From the NCBI GenBank assembly GCA_963753055.1, contig CAVWAP010000009.1, positions 527,574 through 591,573 of the forward strand: DNA of 64,000 bases, written 5' to 3'. Numbering within the stretch: the first letter of the stretch is position 1; the number at the start of each line of letters is the position of its first letter. The position numbers and the translations under genes were made by a program. The DNA is from JAUWGC01 sp963753055 (lineage in GTDB: Bacteria > Bacteroidota > Bacteroidia > Bacteroidales > B18-G4). Under the pieces are notes generated by a model. It was not told the DNA's origin, did no database searches, and saw nothing but the letters and a program-made list of their open reading frames with translations. Of this stretch, positions 8,988 to 18,953 are shown piece after piece.

Positions 8988-10178
8988 ATGTCAGAAAACA
9001 AATCATATACATTATCTGAGGTCAGTGATCAAAAAACAATCAAGGCCTTTCTGGATTTTCCGGCCAGGCTTTACCGTGAAGAAGATAATTGGGTAAGGCC
9101 CCTGGATAAAGATGTTGAGAAGGTCTTTGATAAGTCGGTAAATAAAAAATTCAGAAATGGTGAAGCGATACGCTGGATCCTGAAAGACGGTGATGGCAAG
9201 GTGGTCGGTCGTGTTGCTGCATTTTTCGATCAGAGCAGTGCAAAAAAGAACAGGCAACCCTCCGGCGGAATGGGCTTTTTTGATTGTATCAATGAACAGG
9301 AGGCAGCCTTCATGCTGTTTGATGCCTGCCGCGACTGGCTGAAAGAGAAAGGCATGGAAGCCATGGACGGGCCGATCAATTTTGGTGAACGTGACAGCTT
9401 CTGGGGATGCCTGGTGGATGGTTTCTATGAGCCTTTGTATAACATGCCCTATAACTTTCCCTATTACCAGGAGCTCTTTGAAGCTTATGGTTTCCAAAAC
9501 TATTTCAACCAGTATACCTATCATCGTAAGATCGAAAACGTGCCGCTTAGTGAAGAGATCCGTGATAAGGCAAAGCGTGTCTTTGATAACCCGGACTATA
9601 CATTTGAGATATACAGCAAGGACAGGGCACAAAAGATCGCCGAGGATTTCACCATTATCTTCAACGCAGCCTGGGCAAGGTTCCCCGGGGTTCCCAAGAT
9701 CAAGACAGCACATTCTATGAGCCTCCTGAAACAGATGAGCCCTATTATGGATAACCGGCTTATACACTTAGCCTATCACAAAGGCAAGCCTATTGGCTTT
9801 TTCATTATGATGCAGGATATCTCCCAGATCTTCAAAAACTTCAATGGTAAACTTAATCTTATTAATAAGTTGAGGTTCATGTACCAGCTTAAGGTCAGGA
9901 AGCGTGTAACACGTATCATTGGAAGGCTGTTCGGCGTAGTGCCTGAGCACCAGGGCAGGGGCGTTGAAGGTGGCCTGGTTGTAGCCTTTGAAAAACAGGC
10001 CCTTGGCACGATATTCAAGTATACAGACCTTGAGTTGAACTGGATAGGAGACTTCAACCCAACCATGATGAAAGTCTGTGAACAGATAGGTTCAAAAATC
10101 TATAAAACACACGTTACCTATCGCTATTTGTTTGACAGGAATGCCCCTTTTGAAAGGGCAACAAGAGTCAATATCTGA
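8988..10178 (+). CDS. GNAT-superfamily-like protein
   Basis: The 396-aa protein has no signal peptide and appears cytoplasmic. It has a GNAT-like flavour in two places: KVVGRVAAFFDQ with the following GFFDC near residues 65-100, and a later block (about 250-380) with PIGFFIMMQDI, RLFGVVPEHQGRGVEGGLV, the last resembling the acetyl-CoA pyrophosphate loop (Q/R-x-x-G-x-G/A), then LNWIGDFNPTMMKVCEQIG. Similar ~390-aa proteins are common in Bacteroidota with unknown substrate. It is divergently placed to the two minus-strand genes and stands alone. Confidence 0.65.
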   Translation: MSENKSYTLSEVSDQKTIKAFLDFPARLYREEDNWVRPLDKDVEKVFDKSVNKKFRNGEAIRWILKDGDGKVVGRVAAFFDQSSAKKNRQPSGGMGFFDCINEQEAAFMLFDACRDWLKEKGMEAMDGPINFGERDSFWGCLVDGFYEPLYNMPYNFPYYQELFEAYGFQNYFNQYTYHRKIENVPLSEEIRDKAKRVFDNPDYTFEIYSKDRAQKIAEDFTIIFNAAWARFPGVPKIKTAHSMSLLKQMSPIMDNRLIHLAYHKGKPIGFFIMMQDISQIFKNFNGKLNLINKLRFMYQLKVRKRVTRIIGRLFGVVPEHQGRGVEGGLVVAFEKQALGTIFKYTDLELNWIGDFNPTMMKVCEQIGSKIYKTHVTYRYLFDRNAPFERATRVNI

Positions 10179-10308
10179 TTTTACACCTGCAGCTCACCAG
10201 CTGAATAATTCATTTCACCTTCCGGATTCTTAAGTTCGCCAGAATTCTCTTTCTATCCGCTGTGTTCAGAGGTAATTTTATCTCATGAACTTTAAAAATC
10301 CACAAATC

Positions 10309-10668
10309 ATGAAAACAAGAATAATCACCACAGTAATCCTCGTCGTGGCCCTGAGTATTAGTGTACTGGCAGACGGAAAAAAAGAAGCAGCCCTGGTTTC
10401 AACATCAAATGTAACAGTTAAGGATTGCCAGTTCTGCATCAATGAATACCACAATAATATCATCGAGTTCAGAATGGTTAAAACAAATGATGATAAGATG
10501 ACCTTAAAGGTATATAGTGATAAAGGCGTGAAGATCTATCACAGGAACTTCAGCAAAGCTAAAGGCCTGGAGCTTGATTGCGACCTTTCTAACCTGCGGG
10601 ATGGTCAGTATACTTTCGTAATCGAAAAGGATAATAAAGAAATCCTCAGGAAAATATTTGTAAAATAA
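10309..10668 (+). CDS. Small secreted hypothetical protein
   Basis: The start at 10309 is preferred over the upstream in-frame ATG at 10285 because it gives a clean signal peptide (MKTRIITTVILVVALSISVLA). The mature part (about 100 aa) is a predicted beta-rich domain ending NKEILRKIFVK; its pattern of K-x-Y-S-D-K-G-V followed by L-R-D-G-Q-Y-x-F resembles the small beta-sandwich repeats used at the ends of Bacteroidota secreted proteins. A protein of similar size and ending lies at 13980-14408. No function can be assigned. Confidence 0.6.
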   Translation: MKTRIITTVILVVALSISVLADGKKEAALVSTSNVTVKDCQFCINEYHNNIIEFRMVKTNDDKMTLKVYSDKGVKIYHRNFSKAKGLELDCDLSNLRDGQYTFVIEKDNKEILRKIFVK

Positions 10669-10730
10669 TGATATTTACCCACAACACGTTCTTTACATCT
10701 TGTGTTGACAATATTGCTTAATTTTGATAG

Positions 10731-11759
10731 GTGTTTGAATCCATTTTTAATAAGCTGTCGCACAGGCTGGTCTTAGCTTTCGTTTTTGGTTTTTTCGGAT
10801 ACCTCACTACCGAAGTTATCTTCAGTCTGATCAACCGGTACTACGGATTTTTTGCCAGTCCCCAGAATTATATTTATTGCATCCTGATGGCATATGTCGT
10901 GATCGAAGGGATGTACAGGATAAACCCCGTTCTTGACAGAATCATCACATGGTATAAGAGTCCCCTGGCAAGGCTCAGCCTGGAGATCGTTACCGGCATA
11001 CTGGTTGGGTTGATCGTGGTTGTTTTCTTCCGGCTGATAATCGAGTTTTTTATCGGAACCGGATTTATATTATTGATCGACGAGCTTATCATTTCCCTGA
11101 TCACCATCATGTTCATCATCCTGCTAAACCTGATTGGTTTTGCATATATGCTTTTGAACAACTGGCGGATCTCAGTGGTACAGCTTGAGCGCTCGAAGAA
11201 AGAAAGTGCAGAATTCCAGTTTGAGATGCTCAAGTCGCAGATCAACCCTCACTTCTTATTCAACAGCTTAAACACCCTGTCATCGTTGATCTATGAGGAT
11301 AAGGACAAAGCCTCATCTTTTATCAGGAAATTATCAGAAGTCTACCGCAGGGTGCTGGATACCAGGAGCAAGTACCTTGTCTCCTTACAGGAAGAGCTTG
11401 ATTTTATCGATTCATACATATATTTGCTGAAGATCAGGTTTGACCAGAAGCTCGACTTGAAAATAGACATTAATGAAGAGTACAGGGAGAGGCTGGTAGC
11501 TCCTATGACATTGCAGCTGCTGATCGAAAATGCGGTGAAACATAATATTGTTTCAGAGAAAAAGCCTTTAAATATCAATATTTTTATCGAAGATGGTGCC
11601 CTGGCAGTAGCCAATAAGCTACAGAAGAAAATCACAGAAGAAAAAGGTTCTGCCGTCGGCTTGAAAAACATAATCAGCAGGTATGCACTTGTTACAGAAA
11701 TGAAGGTAAGGTTTACAGAAAATGAAGATGAGTTTAAAGTGTTAGTGCCATTAATCTAG
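10731..11759 (+). CDS. LytS/YehU-family sensor histidine kinase
   Basis: The 342-aa protein (GTG start) has four or five hydrophobic segments in residues 10-145 and then a His_kinase domain with QINPHFLFNSLNTL, in which His174 is the phosphorylated residue. A degenerate HATPase region follows, with the N-box-like LLIENAVKHNIV and a short G-box (SAVGLKNI). It is followed after 4 bp by a LytTR response regulator, so the pair forms a two-component system. The membrane part has no recognised ligand domain. Confidence 0.92.
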   Translation: MFESIFNKLSHRLVLAFVFGFFGYLTTEVIFSLINRYYGFFASPQNYIYCILMAYVVIEGMYRINPVLDRIITWYKSPLARLSLEIVTGILVGLIVVVFFRLIIEFFIGTGFILLIDELIISLITIMFIILLNLIGFAYMLLNNWRISVVQLERSKKESAEFQFEMLKSQINPHFLFNSLNTLSSLIYEDKDKASSFIRKLSEVYRRVLDTRSKYLVSLQEELDFIDSYIYLLKIRFDQKLDLKIDINEEYRERLVAPMTLQLLIENAVKHNIVSEKKPLNINIFIEDGALAVANKLQKKITEEKGSAVGLKNIISRYALVTEMKVRFTENEDEFKVLVPLI

Positions 11760-11763
11760 AGTA

Positions 11764-12528
11764 ATGAAGATACTGATCATAGAAGACGAACCTTTTGCGC
11801 AAACCGAGTTGCTCAGGCTGCTTGAGAAAACAAATTACGAATTCCAGGTTGCAGGTATTTTGGATTCAGTCGAAGATAGTGTGGAGTGGCTAAAATCAAA
11901 TGCGGAGCCGGAATTGATCTTCCTGGATATCCAGCTTTCTGATGGTATCAGTTTTGAGATCTTCAGACACATCAAGATCAAAGCACCGGTAATCTTCACA
12001 ACTGCCTTTGATGAATACGCCATCCAGGCGTTTCAGCTGAACAGTATCGACTACCTGCTGAAGCCAATTGAACTGGACGCCCTGAAAGCAGCGCTTAATA
12101 AGCTGGAGGAAATGAAAAGTAACCTGGCACCATCACCCCTGCTGAATGAAAACATTCTGAAGGACCTGCTGCAGATGCAAAAGCATGATTATAAATCCAG
12201 GTTTGTAGCGAAGATGGGAGATCAGATCAAAAGCATTGGAATTGAGGATATTGCTTATTTCTATGCCGAAGATAATCTTGTTTTCGTCAGATGTGCTGGT
12301 AATGAGCGTTATATCATTGACCTTACGCTTGAGCTGCTGGAGAAAGAAGTGGATCCCAAAGAGTTTTTCCGCCTGAACCGCGGGTACCTGGTCAGGATCA
12401 GCGCGATCAGGAAGGTAAGTAAGTATTTCAACAGCAGGCTTTTGATTGAACTTGAGCCTCAGGCAGAAGAAAAAGTACTTGTCAGCCGTGTAAGGGTGCC
12501 CGATTTTATGGGATGGATGGGTGAATAA
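11764..12528 (+). CDS. LytTR-family response regulator
   Basis: The 254-aa protein has a receiver domain (residues 1-120) with acidic pocket IEDE near the start, phospho-acceptor Asp55 in FLDIQLSDG and Lys in YLLKPI, followed by a LytTR DNA-binding domain (about 150-250; FYAEDNLVFVRCAGNERYI, FFRLNRGYLVRISAI). It is partnered with the sensor kinase just upstream. The next gene starts close to its stop, so the lipoprotein with starch-binding-like repeats may be in the same transcript. Confidence 0.93.
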   Translation: MKILIIEDEPFAQTELLRLLEKTNYEFQVAGILDSVEDSVEWLKSNAEPELIFLDIQLSDGISFEIFRHIKIKAPVIFTTAFDEYAIQAFQLNSIDYLLKPIELDALKAALNKLEEMKSNLAPSPLLNENILKDLLQMQKHDYKSRFVAKMGDQIKSIGIEDIAYFYAEDNLVFVRCAGNERYIIDLTLELLEKEVDPKEFFRLNRGYLVRISAIRKVSKYFNSRLLIELEPQAEEKVLVSRVRVPDFMGWMGE

Positions 12529-12541
12529 AGCTAAGAGACGA

Positions 12542-13891
12542 ATGAATAATATTTTTAAGACATATCTAACAAAATTGTTACTCCTGATCACGGGGTTGTT
12601 CTTCCTGGCATCCTGCCATGAAGCCACAGTGGAGATCAGAAATATCCCGGGTAATACACCTGCCGGTGACCCGATTTATATCTCCGGCAATTTTAACAAC
12701 TGGGACCCTGGAGATGAGACATACCGCCTCCAGCTAATGGAAGACAGCACCTACCAGGTTGCCCTGCCACTGGGCTTTGGGCGCATTGAATATAAGTTTA
12801 CCCGGGGCGACTGGAGTACGGTTGAAAAGGATATTTGCGGCTATGAGATGAACAATCGGTCTTTTTACTATGGTGATCAGGAAGTGATCATTGATACGAT
12901 CTTAAGCTGGAGCGACAAGGACCCGGAAAATTGTCCAACGGTCACCATCATTCTGCAGGACTTACCTGAAAACACGCCCAGGGATGCCCGTATTTCAATA
13001 GCCGGCAGCTTTAATAACTGGGACACGGGGGATGAGGATTTTTACTTCACCTATGATAGTAATATTAAATTACCGGTAATTACAATTCCCAGAGAACTGG
13101 AAGACAGGACATTTTGGTATAAAATTACCCGTGGCAGCCTGCTGACAGAAGAGGTTGACGCATTGGGATTTGAAATATCCCCACGGGAAATTACTTTCGG
13201 AGAGGCTGATACAGTCTTTATTTCTGTGGAAAACTGGGAAGACCTGGGTGTATCAGATGCTGATTATATCACTTATATCATCGACAAAGTACCGGAAAAC
13301 ACACCGGCCAGCGATCTTATCTATTACCTTGGAGATATCAACAGCTGGTATCCGCGTGATAAGAGCCTTGTCCTGAAAGAAACAGGTGATGGAAGATACT
13401 ATATCCGCTTCCCCAGGAAAAAGCAGGGTGCTGCATTCAAGTTTTCCCGTGGCGACTGGAACTCCATTGAGGTAGATGCCTACGGTTATGATATAAATAA
13501 CAGGTTTTCATCTTTTGAGGATGTAGATACTGTCTACCTGTCCATTGAGAACTGGAAGGACCTTGCACCACAGGATAATAGTGAAATACAAATTCGAATC
13601 GTTAGCATTCCTGCCAATACACCTCCTGAAGATGATATTTATATCGCAGGCAACTTCAATGGTTGGGATCCCGGCAGTGAACAGTGGAAATTAAATAAAA
13701 ATTCAGATAATACTTATTCAATAGCCATTCCAAGAAATGGCGGGAATCTGGAATTTAAATTCACTCGTGGAAACTGGTCCAGAGTTGAATCCAGCCACGG
13801 AGAGGATATTGATAACCGCACCTATCTATACAGGAACATTACCCATCTCGACCTGAAGGTTGATGACTGGTTAGACCTCGACCAGCATTAA
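12542..13891 (+). CDS. Lipoprotein with four starch/glycogen-binding-like repeats
   Basis: Starting at the ATG at 12542 gives a lipoprotein signal (TKLLLLITGLFFLASC). The rest is four tandem repeats of about 108 residues, each opening with P-x-N-T-P, then I-Y/S-I-x-G-x-F-N-x-W-D/Y-P-G/R-D and later Y-K/F-K-F-T/S-R-G-D/N-W. The G-x-F-N-x-W core is that of CBM48/CBM20-type E-set modules that bind alpha-glucans. No catalytic domain is present, so a binding or sensing role at the cell surface is inferred. It follows the LytTR regulator directly. Confidence 0.75.
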   Translation: MNNIFKTYLTKLLLLITGLFFLASCHEATVEIRNIPGNTPAGDPIYISGNFNNWDPGDETYRLQLMEDSTYQVALPLGFGRIEYKFTRGDWSTVEKDICGYEMNNRSFYYGDQEVIIDTILSWSDKDPENCPTVTIILQDLPENTPRDARISIAGSFNNWDTGDEDFYFTYDSNIKLPVITIPRELEDRTFWYKITRGSLLTEEVDALGFEISPREITFGEADTVFISVENWEDLGVSDADYITYIIDKVPENTPASDLIYYLGDINSWYPRDKSLVLKETGDGRYYIRFPRKKQGAAFKFSRGDWNSIEVDAYGYDINNRFSSFEDVDTVYLSIENWKDLAPQDNSEIQIRIVSIPANTPPEDDIYIAGNFNGWDPGSEQWKLNKNSDNTYSIAIPRNGGNLEFKFTRGNWSRVESSHGEDIDNRTYLYRNITHLDLKVDDWLDLDQH

Positions 13892-13979
13892 TCCGGCATC
13901 TCTTTTTCGGTAACTTATTCTTTGGCTTTTACGTATAAATCCCACCCAGTCTTATTACGTAACTACTAAAAAGCTAACG

Positions 13980-14408
13980 ATGAAAAAACTTTTACTCATT
14001 GTACTGGGTGTTACTGCCTTACAATTCACATTTGCTCAGATTGCCAGCAATGATTCAAGCCTTGTGCTTGCCAATGAAGTTGGCCTGGTATATACTGAGG
14101 TGAATGTGGAAGAACCTGTAGCAGAGGCTGCTGAGCCATTTGTTTTTGAACCTCCTGCCAACGCCAGGGAGATTCTGTGTAAACCAAAATCATTTACGGA
14201 CCAAGCCTATATCAAGATGGCCAGTAATAAGCCAAATGATATCAGCCTGCAATTTTTCGATGCCTCCGGAAACAAGATCAAGGCTATCCATTTTATCACA
14301 CGTGAAGGTATTCGTCTGTACCAGGGGGACCTGGAAGCAGGTCAGTATTATTATAATATCTTAAGTGGCAAGCAGTATATCGCGTACGGTCAGTTCACTA
14401 TTCAATAA
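13980..14408 (+). CDS. Small secreted hypothetical protein
   Basis: The 142-aa product has a signal peptide (MKKLLLIVLGVTALQFTFAQ) and a mature domain with an acidic, alanine-rich stretch (EEPVAEAAEPFVFEPP) and a beta-rich C-terminus (RLYQGDLEAGQYYYNILSGKQYIAYGQF). The G-D-L-x-x-G-x-Y pattern is like the small beta-sandwich domain of T9SS sorting regions, but the usual final motif is absent. Its 3' end overlaps the end of the convergent 77-aa gene by 11 bp. Function unknown. Confidence 0.6.
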   Translation: MKKLLLIVLGVTALQFTFAQIASNDSSLVLANEVGLVYTEVNVEEPVAEAAEPFVFEPPANAREILCKPKSFTDQAYIKMASNKPNDISLQFFDASGNKIKAIHFITREGIRLYQGDLEAGQYYYNILSGKQYIAYGQFTIQ

Positions 14409-14631
14409 GCCTTCTGCGCTGGTTATAGATTCGCTTTAAGCCATAAGCTGCTCCCATAACAATAAGGATGACAGTTCCATTGCCAGCTGGTGCCGAACCA
14501 CCAGGCTCCCAGTCGCCACCTGTTCCATGTGGTGGAGGCGGAGGTGGCTCATCAGCATGTGCAGGACTGATAAATAACGGACTAAATATCAGCATTAAGC
14601 AAACGATTATATGTGGTATCCTGCTTTTCAT
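14398..14631 (-). CDS. 77-aa proline-rich tripartite membrane protein, copy 1
   Basis: The product has three parts: a signal peptide ending near AHA, a linker with six prolines then HGTGGDWEPGGSAPAG, and a C-terminal hydrophobic helix (TVILIVMGAAYGLKRIY) ended by basic residues NQRRR. The pattern (spacer, helix, arginine cluster) recalls protein-sorting tails, but here it is a separate small protein. Its ATG overlaps the stop of the large secreted protein (ATGA), which implies translational coupling. A near-identical copy lies at 18720-18953 behind a paralogous large gene. Confidence 0.7.
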   Translation of the reverse strand: MKSRIPHIIVCLMLIFSPLFISPAHADEPPPPPPHGTGGDWEPGGSAPAGNGTVILIVMGAAYGLKRIYNQRRRLIE

Positions 14632-17600
14632 CTTATCGCTATTTTCCCGGTATAATTCAATCCTGGCCCAACCACACGCACAAGGTATGCACCCGGGCTC
14701 ACATTAAGTTTATACCTGTTTACACCCTTTCGTTCCACTTCATCGCTAAATATTACCTGTCCCATGGCGTTGATGATATCCACCCGGCCATGAACAGGCT
14801 GGGCTATAAGGATGCTTAATTCTTTGTTTTCCACATACATGGATATGTTATTTCCATTTAATCCATCCCTGATGCCTGTAGCATTCTTCAGGTGTAAAAT
14901 AAACCTGTCGGGATCATCATTTTTATTGGATGAGAAGGCATAGCCCTGTGTTTCGCGCAGGTCGACCACCTGGCTGGCTTTTTTGTCTTCCAGCGTGATC
15001 TCATATTCAGGAAGCACTAATTCGATATTTTCAGCCTTCATGACATAGTCCCTGTTTTGATACGGGTAAAAGACATCGGCAGGCTGAGCAGGTCATCCGG
15101 GTAGGGGATGTAGTTGGTGGAAAGGCGGTCGCCTTCATGGTATGAATACATATCCGCGATACCCGTAAAGCTCATATGGTACCCATCGAATGCCGCATCG
15201 AAGCCCGGTGTGGCCTGTTCATTCAGTCCGATGTTAATGCTGATATAGCGATCATCTTCAAGAATAGCTTTCAGCTTAATTATTTCTGATGAAGATTTTT
15301 GGAAAGCAACATCCGAATGCACCCTGGATGACAATGGAATCGTGATGCTGTTACTTTGCATCCAGTACCTTGATAAAGAAACCCTGGTTTGCAGCCAATG
15401 TATCACCAGATACTAAGATCTTTATATCCTGTTCCATCATTTTTTAAAATCTTGGCAACGGTCATCACAATACCGCTTAAGTGCCCAATCGATCACCGGT
15501 TCATTCCATATATATCGCATGACTGGAAAGGATTTCCCATCATATGGTAACCGTCTGCCCATAGTAGGAGTATAGGTAAGGCTATCGATGGTAAGGCTCG
15601 ATATATTAAAATCGCCATAAAACTCTTTTGTGGCGGCTGTTTCCACTGAATGCAGATATCCCTTGCCTGGCAGGAAAGGCGAGTAATAATGTACTTTATA
15701 ATTTCGCCAGTAATAATCATCCTCATCCCAGATAAAAAGATCATCCAGGTGCGGGCTCCAGGATCCGGGAACAAAATCAGTCCCTGTTATAGGCATTGCC
15801 TGCATAGGTGAGGAGATAATATGCCAGCCATCATCATCGGTAACAAGAGTGTAGGGGCTGAAATAGCGTTGCATAAAGGCTGTTCCGGTAACAGTGAGGT
15901 TCTCTGCCCCAATCAATGAACCGCCATCTTCAATAGTTATATATGCCACTGTTTCGGAAGCTAGTAATGGTAGGATAATTGGTTAATCCTCCAGGAATAA
16001 TTGCATGATTGATTGATCCCGGAACACCATCCAACCAGTTGCCTGAATTCGTCCATGAGCTATTGGAAGCACCTGTCCAGGTGGTGGTGTTGTCGGTTTC
16101 AGACATGTAAAAGTCATCAATAAAAACGCCCAACCCATCGGTGGAATAAGAATAAAATCCAATATAATGATAACCTGTTGTTGTTGGGATATAAGTTCCC
16201 TGTCGCTTTGCTCAAAACCATTGTTTGTTAGACTTGAACTATTATACACTGAGTATGATCATAGCAGATGATTGAGGCTTTTGGGCCACCCATTAACTTC
16301 TAAGACTTTCAGTTGCATTTGTACCAGACCAGACCCTTTGCCAAAAGGAAATATCATATTCATTTCCGGCAATCATGTATATGGGGGGGTAAAATGCCAA
16401 TTATCTTTATCTGAATAATATGCCCCACCAGTTGATGCTTCATAAAAGCAAGCTAAACTGTTTACACCTGATGTTGAGATTAGGTTTGATGTTTTCCAGT
16501 TTGCATGTAGAGTTATTTTCTGTAGTCCAGCCTTCAACGTATTTGGGAGAGATTACACCATCAAAATCTTCAGAATATGGAAGAGCAACATCGTTTGTGG
16601 TAGTGAAAGACCAGATGGAACAACCTGTACTTGATCCGGAATTATTCTCAGGAAAGACTTGAACATAATATGTTGTATTGGGCTCTAGGTTACTCACCTT
16701 GTAATGATTCATTCCAACTGGCCAGCCATTTAACACATTTATTGGTGTAGATGTACCCCCACCATCAGAGCCAATATATAATTGTATAACTATCTGCATT
16801 CACAACCTCCGTCCACTCAAGTAGCGGATTAAGAGATACACCTGTTGCACCATCACCCGGGATAAATCAGATCGGTAGCACAGGCAGGTGGGGTTGTATA
16901 TTCGTCAATACCACTAATAATGATAGAAAAAGCCTGAGATCGTGAAAGAGTGCCGTCATGATCAACAGTATATTGTATAAGTGCCTGCTGTAGGATTTGC
17001 AATATATACCATTTCTACATTATCAACATCATTTTCGCCGGTGGTAGTAGGCGCATTATCGGGATTATCCCGATCAAGGCTATATGGATAATAAGTTGTT
17101 TTTGCTCCATCAGATACAGATAGATCTAGGTCATTAACAAGCATAATATCCGTGGGATCCAGGTCTGCTGCAACGGGTATACCTGCTGGATCTGTCCACA
17201 CACTGTGACACTTAATGGGGCATTTCCACTAACTGTAACATCTCTTGATATAGGTAGCACCATTATTTAGTGACAATTCATCAATTACATTTTGATCAAG
17301 GTCTTCTGTGATTTTTAAAGCAGCCGCTTTCAGCATTAACAAGTCCCCATCCAAATTTATAATCTGGTCCATCATAATCTCCACATTCATCAGCCGTATG
17401 GAATTGCAAGGGCTTTCAAAGTAGCTGCCCGCATGCTGGTTCCACTGTTTAAATTCTGATAATGTTGTTGTAATAAAGCTAGGGTACCTGCTAGTATTTG
17501 GAGATGACATTGAAGTTCCCCCATAATAATCATACTTATCATTTTGATTTGCTCCACATACACTCGAATAAACATTTACCCCTTTCGCAACAATGTCAGG

Positions 17601-18623
17601 TTTGATCCTGCCATCATCTACTGGACCCCAACTACTGAAAGAAGACATGAACACAGAACTTGGCCCAGTATAATTTAGCACTTCAACAACAGCACCAACT
17701 GTAAGAACATTCTTTACTCAATGCCTGGTGGGCAATACAATCATACCCATCTGGATATCCATCAACCGGATATGTGACCGCATTACTGGGACCTTCTCCC
17801 CTATCATTTCCAGCAGATTTCACAATCAAATAATATGGAGCATTATAAGCAATTTGATCCCAATTTTGAGCAAAAGAATCATAAAATCCAAATTGATAAT
17901 CTTCTTGGGTACTAATTGATGTTGATGTTCCATACCCAATCCCCATAGCCATCCAAATCCACTGATAATACTGGTAATAACCAGCAGCTGTGCTATATGA
18001 ATGATTTGAAATCTCCATTCCAGCAGCTGCAGCAGTTGCCATTTCGGTTTCATCTGAATTCCATTCATAAGCATCCAATTCTCCGTTATACCCCATTCCT
18101 TTGGCTTGATCCATCAACTCCATTAGCAATCATGGTACCTGCAACATGGGTTGCATGGCTGCTAGTATCAGTTGCACCATCTACTTGTGTCACCCTGGAA
18201 GATCCCGTATTCATAAATTCGACATGATTTAAGTGTACCGCTCCCCCATCCCATTCACCAAGTTTATCATAACCAGAACCATCAAGGCTTAATCCAAGAC
18301 TTCCCCCGGGCCATAAGCTTATCAGCCCTGGTTGTAACAGCTGCACCATAATTATCGGTAATATAAAAAATTGGCATGCCATCTTTAATTGCCATCAATT
18401 CCATCTCCGTCCCATCCGGCAATACCTGTCTAACCGGCATATTATTCTGCCTGGCCCATTCAATGGCTTCGGCTTTTTTGCTGTTCGGCTTCAATTTTCT
18501 TAATCCTGGCAAATTCCAAAAGGGCTTCTACATTGGTTTCGGTCTGGGCAAAAGCACCAATGACCATCCTCAAGACCATAAACCACAGTATATAGCTCTT
18601 TGTATTATAGTGTACTTAACCAT
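14628..18623 (-). pseudogene. Frameshift-broken subtilisin-like (S8) protease with T9SS sorting domain
   Basis: Reading right to left, pieces in changing frames add up to one protein of about 1300 aa: signal peptide (start near 18623), a propeptide-like region (KDGMPIFYITDNYGAA), S8 Asp in GEWDGGAV, His in SHATHVAGTM, oxyanion Asn in KSAGNDR, Ser in GGTSMSSP, a beta-sandwich (WTDPAGIPV, NPTAGTYTI), an FN3-like segment (YKVSNLEPNTTYYVQVFPENN), a T-W-T-x-x-x-x-W repeat domain and a T9SS type A tail (RYKLNVSPGAYLVRV). About nine frame changes interrupt it. All catalytic residues survive, so recent decay or sequencing error are both possible. The 77-aa gene is coupled to its stop. Confidence 0.8.
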
Positions 18624-18719
18624 GGGTAAATATTCGATAACGGGGCAAGATAGCACATTTAAGCGTTTTGGTAAAGATTTTATGGTAGATATTTATCGGT
18701 GAGCGGTGAATTAAATTTG

Positions 18720-18953
18720 CTATTCAATAAGCCTGCGGCGTTGGTTATAGATCCGTTTTAAGCCATAGGCTGCCCCCATAATAATCAGGAAGACCGTTCC
18801 GTTGCCGGCTGGTGCTGAACCACCGGGCTGCCAGTCGCCTCCGGTACCGTGTGGAGGAGGGGGAGGAGGCTCATCAGCATGAACAGGGCTGATAAATAAC
18901 GGACTTAGTACCAGCATTAAGCTAATGATAATATGTCGTATCTTGATTTTCAT
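18720..18953 (-). CDS. 77-aa proline-rich tripartite membrane protein, copy 2
   Basis: This is a paralogue of the gene at 14398-14631 with the same length and the same parts: signal peptide ending near VHA, six prolines, GTGGDWQPGGSAPAG, helix VFLIIMGAAYGLK and NQRRR. Here the upstream frame runs through (KIAIK then M) with no stop, so in the given sequence the small protein reads as an extension of the large one; one base fewer near 18956 would restore the ATGA overlap seen in copy 1. Confidence 0.65.
   Translation of the reverse strand: MKIKIRHIIISLMLVLSPLFISPVHADEPPPPPPHGTGGDWQPGGSAPAGNGTVFLIIMGAAYGLKRIYNQRRRLIE

Noticed and set aside
14398..18953. The 77-aa proteins as PEP-CTERM sorting tails
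   Set aside because: They have their own signal peptides and lack a PEP motif; only the general layout is similar.
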